DNA of 60,000 nt from Glandiceps talaboti (Eukaryota; Hemichordata; Enteropneusta; Spengelidae), in NCBI RefSeq assembly GCF_964340395.1, contig NC_135560.1, forward strand, positions 3,926,998 through 3,986,997, written 5' to 3'. Shown here in pieces: positions 38,501 to 50,229 of this stretch (positions within the stretch are counted from its first letter, which is position 1; each line of letters opens with the position of its first letter). The notes beneath the pieces are model-generated. The model did not search any database and was not told where the DNA came from. It worked only from the letters and a program-made list of their open reading frames with translations. The position numbers and the translations under genes are program-made.

Positions 38501-39462
38501 ACAATTATACTGAAGTATGTATTATCACTTTAATAGTGATTAAATCCTGTCAATGTCAGCATACCATCTCAAAGAGTCACAATTTGTTGAAAAATGAATA
38601 TACAAAATACATACATCGAGCCAATCACCATTAACAACTAAACTGTACTGCACATGTAAAACAGCCATAATGTATTTCAATATTTTCATGTAAGCATAAC
38701 GTTTTATGTATTTTTAACTTGAAAAAATGATGAAAAAATAGTAAAAGATTATGTCTACTGGGATTTTAAAAATGGAAATTCTAAGGAATCTAAAACGTTA
38801 TTGGTATTGTCGCATGATGAAGGCAAGTTTAATGTGAATGGCTTCTATTCTTTTAATGACTGTGTATCATAGCAGGTGACAACAGTACAATATGACAGAC
38901 TATAAAGTATGGACTCGTTAATCTTGGTTTATGTGTTACTTTGAAATCTAAAATCTATTTTAAGTGTAACTACTCTTAACATTTTATGTTCAATTTTATT
39001 GTGTGAATTCCTTACTTTTCTATTAACCCTGAAACAGCATACACTGCATGTATGTCCCTCTTGACTTTAATGAAATTGGCAGTTGTCACTGGTAGAATTT
39101 GTTTATTTGTGCATAAAAAATTTGTTTTGCACAATATGCCTACAGTTAATTAGTTCAATTAATTTCAAGAAAGGGAGAAATACAGAAATGGGACAGAACA
39201 TAATTGACTGATAACTTTTATCTTGGCCTAAAGGTAAAAGCCACTGTACATTGTATATCATAGCCTGGGATATTAACAATTAATGTAAAACGAGAACATG
39301 CCTCCATTTTCTCTCACTCCTATGACTGTTTCTAATAGCATCCTAGGTCGCCAACTGGTGTCCATTTCTCAATTTGCAAAATTACCTCCAAAAAGACCTT
39401 ATATAGAAAACTGATACTGTCTAATAAATGTATTAGTCTGTAAATATATTACTAAAACTTAC
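38501..39462. other. non-coding, no gene seen
   Basis: A/T-rich, nothing supported. Confidence 0.5.
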
Positions 39463-39662
39463 CTATGTCCTAGGGGTATGTATATACACAGTACCGCTAT
39501 GTCTCACAAGTCTTGGAAGAGCAGCTAGTATCTGTGTACAGCTGATGTTATCTGTAACATGTCTTCATTAGATGGCTATAAGATGCAGTTGTACTCGGCT
39601 ATAGTACACTCCACAATCAATCCATTCCACTGTTAAGTCAGTCCCAGTGCTCTCTCATCACA
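39463..39662 (-). other. candidate non-coding (5' UTR) exon on the minus strand
   Basis: Minus-strand acceptor TTTATTTTTCAG directly precedes TGTGATGAGAGAGC (39662 down), and a consensus donor ACATAG|GTAAGT ends the segment at 39463. The enclosed 200 nt have stop codons in all three frames, so it would be UTR. Orientation agrees with the glycosidase gene, whose main exon has an unpaired 5' acceptor at 15287. If linked, the intron would be about 24 kb and contain the minisatellite. It may instead belong to another transcript or be a chance pairing. Confidence 0.35.
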
Positions 39663-40734
39663 CTGAAAAATAAACGAGCATAGAATTTGAAATCAGTTAT
39701 CTCTGAAAAGAAACAAGTACGTCAACTATCAAACTGTGTCGATTAATTTAATGTGCACATTGTCAGTATTTCTGATTGATTGTAATGTCAGATATTATAA
39801 ACCAATATTCCATCAAAATTATTAATATTTCATATGTCTAATTTATGTCCACTATATGATCTATGATATAGCTAATTACGTGATATATATTTAATATCCA
39901 ATTATGTGTAATAAAATGACCTTCCAAAGTGTCATGGTGAATTAATATAGCCCACCCACACCAAAGGGATATATATGGCAAAGGAAACTCCATCTAAATT
40001 ATTATGCTTTAGGCCTTGGCATAAATGTGCATGTATTCAGTGACTCAACAATAGTCTATTGTGTCAGGTGACAACACTAGATGTTGATCACATGACTGGA
40101 TTATAGTTTTAACTACAATACAGGCATCTCTAACCATGCAGTAATATGACAGAACCCCATGACAGTGCAAGTGTGGCACACTCATTATTTGCATGAGTGC
40201 TTGCAGTGTTCTCTGCACCCATATTTTCATGAGTGTAGAGGGTGAAAGTGCAGCAGAAAACACTGCAAGCACAAGTGCAAATACCCCTGAGTATACCCAC
40301 AGTGGAACTCATGTGGCAATGGGGTTCTGTTATTATCACATATGTTTATCTGTAATGACAAACTTCCATAAGTAAAATCATAAAGCACGATCACACAATT
40401 TTGTGTGTAGTGAACGATCACGTCCTCATTTGCATGCAAGTATGCAATAATGTTTTTGGCATTGCATTGCAGTGAAATACAACTAGTACGCATGCGCACC
40501 AGTGCAAGTAATCTCTGGTACATATGTAATAATTAATCCAATTTATGTTTAATTATAAAATGGTTTCAGGTATCCATCTTTAATTCTAAACAAGACAAGG
40601 TTGTCATTATTTCCATACTAAGACTAAATTTTTTATTACAACATTTTGATTTATCATCATGGTTTTTTAAGTATGTGGGTAAATATCATTTTTTTAAACA
40701 GTGGCAAATGTCCAAATGTCTAATAAAGGTTAGA
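39663..40734. other. non-coding, no gene seen
   Basis: Contains small inverted stretches near 40140-40340 (CATGACAGTGCAAGTG, CACTGCAAGCACAAGTGC and GGAACTCATGTGGCAATGGG), suggesting a decayed palindromic element: AGAACCCCATGACAGTGCAA on the left and TGTGGCAATGGGGTTCTGTT on the right are roughly reverse-complementary. No gene supported. Confidence 0.45.
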
Positions 40735-42176
40735 ACAGTTGCTATGAAAAAAAATACCGCCAATGGCGTTGTAGCACAACTGTAGTTTTTAAAAATGTTT
40801 ATCCATATGCTAGTCTATGCTAACAATAGGTGTTTATTTGCTGAATAACTATCCAGTTGCCTATCCAACCATGTTGCTATCTTTACGATAAATGCTATCA
40901 TTTGGCTGTTGCTATGGGCGTGGTCATGTTGTTAGATATATTTGCATACATTTGTGTATGTTTTTGTTCACTTGTGTATGAATTCCTGATATTGTCTTTG
41001 CAATATAAGTGATCATTTGGCTGTTGCTATGGGCGTGGTCTTGTTGCTAGGAAAATTTACATACATTTTTTGAATGTTTATTCAATTGTCTATTAAACCC
41101 TGTTGTTATCTTTGTGAAATACACCACCGTTTGGCTGTTGCTATGGGCGTGGTCATGGTTACTAGGGTATTTGCATACATTTTTTGAATGTTTATTCATC
41201 TGTCTTTCTATTCCTGTTGTTATCTTTGCAATATACGTGATTATTTGGCTGTTGTTATGGGCGTGGTCTTGTTGCTATGCAAATTTACATACATTTTTTG
41301 GATGTTTATTCAATTATCTATTAAACCCTGTTGTTATCTTTGTGAAATACACCACCGTTTGGCTGTTGCTATGGGCGTGGTCATGGTTGCTAGGGTATTT
41401 GCATACATTTTTTGAATGTTTACTCACTTGCTTACCAGATGATGTTGTTATTTGACCAAAATATACTGCCATTTGGTTGTTGCTAAAGGGCGTGGTCATG
41501 GTCGCTAGGGCCAATTTTGTCAAAATGTTTTTAAGAAAATCTGCAGAATAACAGTTTCAGAAACATCTCGCCAAGTTTCAGACTAATTGACCAAGTACTT
41601 TTTGAGATATAAGTTTTTGACCAAAAATGAACATTTTTACACCTAATTTGCATATCACTCATGGAATCATGGTATGCTTAATATTTCTTCGTCCATACAT
41701 CCCTAGATACATTCCCATTAAATTTCAGCCCAATCTGCTCAGTAGTTTTAGAATTATAGATTTTTAACCAAAAAGACACATTTTTAGCCCTAATTTGCAT
41801 ATCACTGATGGAATCATCCCGTCATGAACAAATCTTACTTTACACCCCCTTAAGAATGTTCCCACCAAATTTCGCACCAATCTGCCCAGTAGTTTCTGAG
41901 TTTAAGTTTTTTGACCAAAAATCACATTTTTTGACCCAAATCACACACCTGTGATGCGATCATTTTGATTTGAACAATTTCCCAACTAGACACCCAAAGT
42001 AATGGACCCACCAAATATCGTGGCAATCGGTTCAGCGGTTTTTGACTTTAAGTTGTTTACACACACACACACATCCACACACACACACACACACACAGAC
42101 AGACAGACGCCGGGCGATCCCTATAGCACTACTGAACAAGTTCAGTTGTGCTAAAAAACACAGTTGCTATGAAAAA
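40735..42176 (+). mobile_element. pearl/Helentron-like element, copy 2, with 17-bp flanking direct repeats
   Basis: ACAGTTGCTATGAAAAA occurs at 40735-40751 and 42160-42176 and brackets the element. Just inside are TAGCACAACTG (40772) and CAGTTGTGCTA (to 42153), a perfect 11-bp inverted pair. Then come about five units of roughly 120 bases (TTTGGCTGTTGCTATGGGCG, TGGTC, TTGCTAGG, TTTGCATACATTTTTTGAAT), then units of about 165 bases (TTTGCATATCACTGATGGAA; CCCACCAAATTTC), then (CA)n, GACAGACAGACG. No coding capacity; a 113-codon open frame is just the repeats. Copy 1 is at 18221-19550. Confidence 0.75.
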
Positions 42177-42529
42177 GTAATGAGAAACATAAAAAGAAAT
42201 AGGGTGACCCCCTCTGTGCTCGGAAAGATCATTTTGATAATTTCCATAGTAATTAATTAGATTTTAATAGACTAAGAGTTACATACTGTCCAGATTCAAG
42301 GTCATGTTTCTTAATGATATTTTGATTTAATGTAAACTTTAATTATGCAACTGATCATCTTTTATCAAATCATTAAATCTTGATTGACAAGTACATGTAT
42401 AGTTTCTGAAGTCAAGATTTTGACCAAAAGTTACATTTTGTATTTCGAATATTAGGTCATCTTTCTTTGAACTCTTTCAGTCATACATCCCACAGAAACT
42501 CCCTCAAACATGTATTTTCATATCTGTAC
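42177..42529. repeat. old interspersed-repeat remnant, left part
   Basis: GACCAAAAGTTACATTTTG, CATACATCCCACAGAAACTCCC recall the 165-base units of the neighbouring pearl-like element. It is cut at 42529 by the TTAA-flanked palindrome and appears to resume at 44936 (ATGAGTAACGTTGACATTCC, AAATTTCAGACC). Confidence 0.4.
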
Positions 42530-42725
42530 TTAAAGGTGATTCAAAATGCTCACATTCACTATCGCTAATTTGCTAGACGACATGTTTGTGAAATGCATTC
42601 TGGTTTTAAAACTTTTCAAAAGCGTCTGCAAACACCTTAAAATGACCCTTTTTCAGTCACTTCCCTTCGGATTTACTTCGAGAGTTTTCGGGTATTTTCG
42701 GTCCCACCTAGACCACGGGATTTTA

Positions 42726-42733
42726 TGACGTCA
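42726..42733. promoter_or_regulatory. full palindromic CRE motif in left arm
   Basis: TGACGTCA, the CREB/ATF consensus, lies within ATGACGTCAT. The mirrored arm carries the same site at 44732-44739. Motif certain, function unknown. Confidence 0.35.
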
Positions 42734-44731
42734 TAAAGAGACATGGATAGCACGTAGCCTATGGCGAGCGTAGTCACTAGGTGAACAAAACTCAACAGCA
42801 TTGTGAAAAAATACATTGCTAGTGGTTGTAACAGACATCAGTAAACAAAAACTACACTCTACATGTCTTATTAACCAACATTTACCGATATTTACTCACA
42901 CTTTCTGACTAATTGGCAGTGTCTGTGGGTATAAATGCTAAAATATGATCTCCCCATATTATGGCAAAATAAATCAAAAACGGCTAGACTAGATATATAT
43001 AAACACTACTTGTAATGTCGCGTGTTTCACATTCATTGACTTTTATTTATCTGATTTTTTATTATTTGCCGACAAGAAGCATTACGATACCGTGGTGACG
43101 TTTGACGGCATCCCCGGGCCAAGGACGGCATATTTTAGCCCAATCGTACTCGCGTCGCCTTTTGAACAGTGCATTTTAACAACAAAGTAAACATATTTCA
43201 TCTCGAATAAATATACTAGCTATTAGAATACCAATGGGAAACTTCAAGAAGGCGTTTCGGGACATGTGCCACACTATAATTGTTGGTCCCATAATACACT
43301 AATTGATTCGATTTGCTCCGAGCATATGGAAGTACGCTCCGAGTCATTGCATCATGTACATGTAAATGGAACTGTGACCGACCTAATTTTGTTGTCCATA
43401 TATAAAATGAGACTGACCTGCAAATTTTTCACAGTTTTCGTTGTGGTCTTGTATTGTCACATGTTTGGCTTGTGAACACATATTATTGTCTAGGGCGTAA
43501 TACTCTAGTCCGTGTCTGAAACCCATATAAAACCTAAGAAACTCGCATTCGGATCGGACAGAACAGAAGTAGGTCTCATCGACTTGTTGGGGACTCAAAT
43601 TATTGCTTGTTTTTATCACGGTATACAGGTGATTATTATATATCGGTAGAGGGGTAGTGTTGTCAAGTTTTGTGCAGTCACCGCGGCCGCGGCAGTAAGC
43701 TCATACTAGGCCGCCGATCAAAGCTGAAGCAGTGTATGTACAATGTACGTATGGAATCGGGAGAGCACAGCGCACATTCGTGTCGGGTTAAATTTATCCA
43801 TGTGTTGATGTAATCCATATTTATCAATCAGACATATTGTAAAATTCTTCAAGTCGTACAGAAATAACGTCTCTAACTTCAAAACAAACCCTGAGAAACG
43901 GGACCGGACGTGGCTAGCCAAGTATCTAGTTGCAGGCTTTCTTTCATAACAATATTGCCGACGTCAATATTGTCCAATCGTATTTGATATCATGAACACA
44001 TCGCGATATTTGATTTGTTGGTTTCCTAAGCTGTACACTTCGAATACCATGAATCGTTACAGAATTCTTCTAATGAATATTAAATAGGCATGTTGCATTG
44101 TTGCATTAAATTAAGTGATATCGCAACAAGGGAAACCATACAAGTTTTCTTCCAGACGAGTTGCTAAAGTCATGTAAATGACAACACTAAACTCACGAAA
44201 TTTCCTCAATTCTTTACAATTTTATTGCTGATGATATGGCAATCTAATAGCTAGTATATTTATTCAAGATAAATATGTTTACTTTGTTGCTAAATGCGCC
44301 GTTCAAAAGGCGACATCAGTGAGTATAGTCGAGTATAGTGGGCTATAATATGCTGTCGACGCCATGCCTGTCGAAGATATTGTAATGCTTCTCCTCGGCA
44401 AATAATAAAAAAAATCAGATAAATAAATTGAAACACGCGAGCGACATTACAAGTGTTTATGTATATCTACACTGTAGTCTAGCCGTTTTGATTTATTTTG
44501 CCATAATATGGGGAGATCATATTTTAGCATTTATACCCACAGACACTGCCAATTAGTCAGAAAGTGTGAGTAAATATCGGTAAATGTTGGTTAATAAGAC
44601 ATGTAGAGTGTAGTTTTTGTTTACTGATGTCTGTTACAACCACTAGCAATGTATTTTTTCACAATGCTGTTGAGTTTTGTTCACCTAGTGACTACGCTCG
44701 CCATAGGCTACGTGCTATCCATGTCTCTTTA

Positions 44732-44739
44732 TGACGTCA
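44732..44739. promoter_or_regulatory. full palindromic CRE motif in right arm
   Basis: Mirror of the TGACGTCA site at 42726-42733. Confidence 0.35.
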
Positions 44740-44935
44740 TAAAATCCCGTGGTCTAGGTGGGACCGGAAATACCCGAAAACTCTCGAAGTAAATCCGAAG
44801 GGAAGTGACTGAAAAAGGGTCATTTTAAGGTGTTTGCAGACGCTTTTGAAAAGTTTTAAAACCAGAATGCATTTCACAAACATGTCGTCTAGCAAATTAG
44901 CGATAGTGAATGTGAGCATTTTGAATCACCTTTAA

Positions 44936-45362
44936 TGTTCTTGTCACTGTCAAGGATCTGGTTCATTTGTATTACATAATTTACCATCTGGACATTATGA
45001 GTAACGTTGACATTCCAATTAAATTTCAGACCTATTCAAAAAAGATTTTTCACCCAAAACAACGTTTTATACACATCTTCTTGTAATGAATGTGATTGAT
45101 CAGTGTCTATAAGTATTGTATGGTTGATATATCATTGATAACTAAACAACAGATGATATACACTGAGTGAGCAGATGTTGACACCTGTTACAGCCTGATG
45201 CCATGTGAAATGCTGCTGATTGGGGTTTGCTAGGGGTATGTTTGTAACTTGTATCAGCCTCTTTTTATATTCTGTAAACTGTAAAACTGCAGCAATTAAT
45301 ATTTATCACACCAAATAGCCACTCTCATCATTCAACCATCATGTAGACTTCCCTTAGATATG
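44936..45362. repeat. old interspersed-repeat remnant, right part, then unique DNA
   Basis: Continuation of the repeat ending at 42529; after about 45110 the DNA is unique and non-coding. Confidence 0.35.
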
Positions 45363-45835
45363 TGTACAGCTGTCCAGGTCAGCCACGTCTGACCACTCAA
45401 CCATCATATTACAAGTCAGCTACTCTAACCATTCAACAACAATCAGCAATATACAGACAACAAGCCAGCCCCTTAAACCTTTCAACCATCATGACCCCAC
45501 AATTAGCAATGAACAGATAACAAATCAGCCACTCTAACCATTCAACCATCATGACTCCACAAGTCAGCCATTCTAACCATTCAACCATCATGACTCCACA
45601 ACCAACAATGTACTGATTACAAGTCAGCCACTCTAACCATTCAACCATCATGACTCCACAACCAGTAATGTACAGATTACAAGCCAGTCACTCTAACCAT
45701 TCAACCATCATGACTCCACAACCAGCAATGTACTGATTACAAGTCAGCCACTCTAACCATTCAACCATCATGACTCCACAACCAGCAATGTACTGATTAC
45801 AAGTCAGCCACTCTAACCATTCAACCATCATGATA
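45363..45835. repeat. 60-bp tandem repeat, about eight copies
   Basis: The unit reads AAGTCAGCCACTCTAACC, ATTCAACCATCATGACTCCA, CAACCAGCAATGTACTGATTA. The central copies are regular at 60 bp, the left ones are degenerate or shortened. An open frame on the minus strand (MMVEWLEWLTC repeated) is a by-product of the period being a multiple of three. Confidence 0.92.
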
Positions 45836-47629
45836 TTTCCATGACCTAATGCTTTTTAACTTGCAGAGCTGACAATCCCTGTTCCTAAAGGGAATGGCAA
45901 TTGCTATGAAGATGAAAAAGACAGAAACAGTCTTCAGCACTGTTATTTTCCATATGCAGCTAGTATTTTTTTGAATTAATTCTAATAAGTCTATATAGTG
46001 TAGTTTTGATGATAAAAGCAAACACAGAGAGGATGACAGCAAATTATTGATGAAAATACACTGGTAGTACTTGTAGCCGACATCTTTATGAGATGTATAT
46101 TACTTTCTAAGTAAGATGGAAATGAGGAGGATTACAAGCATGTGTGGTTGCCTAGCAACCCATCCTACTATCAAATCTCATACAGAAGACAGGATTGACA
46201 AGAGATTGATCAGTTAAATGCATCTATTCAGACTATTCTTGGAATCAGCTTGACAACAGAAACTTGCAAGTGATTGCAGTTTCTGAATCTTATTACTGGT
46301 GGAGAGATGGCTTTTATAACACTGTTGATAGCAGCAATATAACATATTTCTATTGAAATCCACACACTACTTATCTAACCCATCAGATGTGAAAGGAGAG
46401 GGGCCAGCTACAGCTGCACTTTGCACTTATACACATAAATAGAAACCAAAATAAAACAGTACACAACGATGGATAAAAAAAAACCAACATCTGACATAAC
46501 ATATACTTGATTGGTCAAAATCAAAGACTTTCGGTTATCATGCTGAGATGTTCATGGGTGTAGGAACAATTTCACAAATTCACAGAAATAATATTACATA
46601 ATTAATGTGAAACACCTACATAATTTATGTAACTTTATGTCCACAATACCACAAATGTACTGTGTAGATAACACAGCACGGGACTGGGAAATATAAATAT
46701 GAACAGTTATCAACAAGTAATAACATGTCTTTTTCAGTACTGATCTCAATATTACACACACAAGTCAATTTCAAATCACCTAGCCATCATTTTTAACCTC
46801 AACAAGTGTAACATGTCTATTTTAGTACCAATCTGAATATTGCACATTACAAGTCAATTTCAAACCTCCTACATAATTTACCCATCAGGTCAAATTTGAA
46901 TAAGAAATGACTTGAACATATAAAAAGAACACTTGTCTAGTAGTACTCAGGATATTATGGAAAATTTTTCTTTAATTTGGTGAAGATTGAGGTAGTTGGT
47001 ACGGCAGAGGTACATTCAAAATTATGGTTGAATTTAAAGAAACTCTATAGATTTAAGTAGAGTTCCCTAAACACTATTTCCTACTAAGAAGGATTGAGTG
47101 TTACAGTAAATGAACAAATTCACACTGATGCAATATGTTACTTTCTTACATTTGTCATGACTCAACCGACCCAACATTACTTCAATTTGGCTGACAAACT
47201 AATTTTGGAAAATCCTACAGCAGGATTGGACAAAAAACTCAACGTTATTGATTGTAACATGCCAACTCCACAAGTGAGTTACTGAAAAAAATTATTGTTT
47301 ATTGCTGAAATTCAGGGCCTTTAATAAAACAAGTGATTCACAGCTAACTTTAATTGTCATCTCTAAGTCATTCAGATGGTTAGTAAGCACAAATTATGAA
47401 TTGAATGTATTGCTAACATGTACACACACACACACACACACACACTTACTTGGTAAAACAAAATCTATTTTTAATCAACTGATTGGCTTATAATGTTTAA
47501 GATGACGTAACAATAAGAAACTGAATTAAACTAACAACAAATATTCATAGAAGACACGTCCCCCCCCCCACCCCCAATACATTTACTTCTATGTGGCTGG
47601 ATGATATGATTTTTAAAGAAATGGTGGCA
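45836..47629. other. non-coding, no gene seen
   Basis: Includes (CA)n near 47422-47444 and a C-run at 47560-47569, plus a near-duplicate pair around 46735 and 46815 (AACATGTCTWTTTYAGTACYR, ATTTCAAA) of about 80 bases. No supported gene. Confidence 0.5.
46147..46159. promoter_or_regulatory. X-box-like (RFX) motif
   Basis: GTTGCC-T-AGCAAC is a near-palindromic match to the RFX consensus GTNRCC N0-3 RGYAAC, used by ciliary genes. No gene start is visible nearby, so function is doubtful. Confidence 0.3.
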
Positions 47630-48330
47630 ACATAAATATTACAGAATAATGCAGGAAACTGGTGAATTTCGGTAATTGAACCTGGAGATCCAGGTCAATG
47701 TCTCAAAAGAAAGCTTACTGTACACCTGGCAATATGGGGGTAGACACTTGAATATAGTCTCTATGTATGTATCAATGTTTTAGAGTTTTGTGTAAATCAT
47801 GATTGTTCACCACAAATATGGCTGCCACTGAGTAAACAGTGACATGAGCACCAAAAATAATGCATGTGTACAATATGGTTCTGTATTATCTATAGACATG
47901 ATGTAAAAGAAATTAGCCACACATGTATTTGCTACAAAGTGTCTGCAATATGCAAGTAATGGCTTAATTTTGATAATTGACCCCAAACGTCAGGGTCAAG
48001 GTCAAAGTCTCAAAGATAGTGTACATCTGATAATATGGGGGCTAGACACTTGAATGGAGTCTGTATGTATTACAGTTCGTGAGTTATGAAGTAAATATTG
48101 ATTTTTAACAACAATTATGGTTGCCACTTAGTCAAATTTGCATATATCAAAAAACAAAGTGACGTGCATATGTCCCATATGATATGTCACCTGTGTGCCA
48201 GGTTTGAAAGAAATTGGATCTTACATGTCTGAGAAATGACGTATTACAGACACATGGAAATACAGACAGACGGACGGACGGACTGAGGCCATTGTCATAG
48301 TCCTCCCTTCAGGAGACTAAAAAACTCGCT
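47630..48330 (+). repeat. GGTCA-rich interspersed repeat, copy C (most complete)
   Basis: Two or more units with GGTCAAGGTCAAAGTCTCAA, GGGGCTAGACACTTGAATGG, AGTCT, CACCAAAAATAATGCATG, ending CCAGGTTTGAAAGAAATTGG and ACAGACAGACGGACGGACGG, then TTCAGGAGACTAA. This copy shows the order that the LINE breaks in copy A. GACGG tetranucleotide tails are a hallmark reported for pearl elements of bivalves. Confidence 0.7.
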
Positions 48331-49309
48331 TCAACATTAGCTTTCAGTCACTGGTGATATGAATTGACAAGCCTGAAACATGCACATCAACTTGTCTTTT
48401 AATATGCCAGTTACAAATACATCATGTACATGGATTCTAATGAAAGAGTGAATTGCTGAAACCTTCTCACTGCGATGCAATCATGCAAATTAATGTACCG
48501 GTAGTTTTCAAAGTGGCCTTGGAAAGAGATGACTGTAATTGTATATCTTAAAATGTGCATTTTGCTATAGGGATCACCAGAAATAGCACACAACTTTATT
48601 AGATCTGTCTTAACTGATGAATCCATTGAATGAACATCAATTGTGCAATGATACCAAAACTACTACTTTACCACTTAGGTGAATCATTTAAAGATGCCAT
48701 GACTTGACCCCTCAACACAACAGTAAAAGAGTAGTGGTAAAAACTTTCTGGGGAACATGACAAGATTTGATCAGTTAAGGACAAAAAGACTGTTTTCTTT
48801 CCTAGCTCAGATTAGAATTAAAATTTAATTGTGGCAGAGAAATAGAGATAAGTTCAGAACAAAGAATGATTCTATCCTGTCATGTAATCCTCACTGACTA
48901 CACTGATAAGACATAGCAGTGCTTTTCCTTGAATATCTTCTAATATTTATACGTTAATTGACAACTGCAATCTTTTTTAAGTCGATGACTACAATTTTTT
49001 CTTATTAAACGGGGACAAGCAAGTTTATACATTTTGGGGTTATAACTTTTGTTGTATGTTTGACAGATAATAATTGTAGAATTCTACTTTGTAACTGTTC
49101 TAACAATAAGTCAATTGTGATGTTATAGATGGCATGTGTGGACATAAAAATTATACTACAAAAGTTTTCTTTTGCAAAGTTTTAAGTATAAATATTTTCA
49201 TATGTGTAAAAGATTTACCTACTCAGCTTATGCCAAATTCATTCATGTGAGTGATTGGCTAGCCTATGTGTATTCAAACTGATTTGCCCAATAGGTTTTG
49301 CCAATTGAT
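48331..49309. other. non-coding, no gene seen
   Basis: A/T-rich; no supported feature. Confidence 0.5.
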
Positions 49310-49565
49310 TTTTGACCAAACATCTCATATCTTTTTAGATTTAATTTGCATATCAGCGAAAGGGGTCATAACGTCTTGAGCATAATAGTCCCTCAGGACA
49401 AGCCTATCCTAATTAAACTTGATAGCTATCTGCCTTGTAGTTTTTTTAACCCACCTTCCCCACCAAATACCTATATGAGGCAATTTGTTATACAGCAATT
49501 GTCAACTTTAACTTATTTAGTAATACATACATACATATACACACACATACATACCGGTACATATA

Positions 49566-49594
<29 letters not shown>
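49310..49594 (+). repeat. pearl-like fragment ending in (TACA)n
   Basis: GACCAAACATCTCATATC, TTTAATTTGCATATCAGCG, GGACAAGCCTATCCTAATTA and the following A/T-rich part match the 165-base unit of the 40.7-kb element; it finishes with imperfect (TACA)n at 49525-49593 in place of (CA)n. Confidence 0.55.
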
Positions 49595-49596
<2 letters not shown>

Positions 49597-50229
49597 CGAT
49601 ATCTGTTCTGCTCTGCAACACTGGCAAAACATTAAATAACTGAATCAAATATTACAATGGATCTAGAACTTTCTACAAAAGCAGACTGAGTAAATGGAAA
49701 TTGTTGAAATGCATTACATATATTTAGTACCTCAATTGACAATCTCTAGTGTCAAAGCAATATGATGTATTCAATTAACATTTTACCCTGCTGTCACTTC
49801 AAGGGTGAAATTGCACTTGATTGATTAGCTTCAAAGATAACATGGGTATATTGACTTCACCTCATAAAAAATTGTCATACATTACAGACAAATTTACCAG
49901 CACTAAGTTGTCACTGTATGCCATCACTCACGGAAATAGAGTTACAATGACTCAACACAATATAGACCGTACCATGCTTTGTAGTACATCTCCTCAAGTG
50001 TTAATTCATACCTTAGACATAGGCCTTAGTGTACCTATAGTGCTTCCAATGCACCTCAGGTATGGTGGTTTCATTGGAGAATATATTGTTCATGATTCCA
50101 AAAATCAATATGACAGTAAAATATATTTATTACTTTGGAAACACTACATTAGAAACGTCACTGCATTGTTTCAATCCATCTACTACGGTCCTTAATCATA
50201 AAAAGATTTTAATTATTTAGTGCTAATGT
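49595..50229. other. non-coding, one unrecognised 124-codon frame
   Basis: A plus-strand frame at 49821-50195 is open for 124 codons. It has no recognisable motif, no splice-bounded ends and no repeat origin I can see. One frame of this length is about what chance gives in 60 kb of such A/T-rich DNA. Confidence 0.35.

Larger units (their letters stand above)
42530..44935. mobile_element. 2.4-kb TTAA-flanked palindromic (foldback) DNA element, Kolobok/T2-like
   Basis: Starts TTAAAGGTGATTC and ends GAATCACCTTTAA. Arms are about 42530-43232 and 44239-44935. The outer 450 bp of each arm look almost identical (a 60-codon frame at 42546-42728 recurs unchanged at 44919-44737); the inner 250 bp differ by many substitutions and indels. 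A 1-kb unpaired spacer, rich in CpG (including CCGCGGCCGCGG near 43681), separates them. TTAA at both ends suggests the target duplication, and TTAAAGG fits Kolobok/T2 termini; piggyBac also uses TTAA but usually has CCY ends. No transposase frame, so it is non-autonomous. It interrupts an older repeat. Confidence 0.85.

Noticed and set aside
41114-41455. 113-codon frame with three hydrophobic WLLLWAWS repeats, like a membrane protein
   Set aside because: It follows the 120-base units of a pearl-like element; hydrophobicity comes from the T-rich repeat, and frame 41188-41415 is equally open.
42546-42728. 60-codon frame repeated identically at 44737-44919 on the other strand
   Set aside because: Identity is due to the palindromic arms, not to a duplicated gene; no start context, homology or codon pattern supports coding.
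45433-45651. Repeat protein MMVEWLEWLTC
   Set aside because: Product of the 60-bp satellite, whose length is a multiple of three.
49821-50195. 124-codon plus-strand frame as a possible gene
   Set aside because: No motif, no splice sites at its ends; expected about once by chance in DNA of this length and composition.
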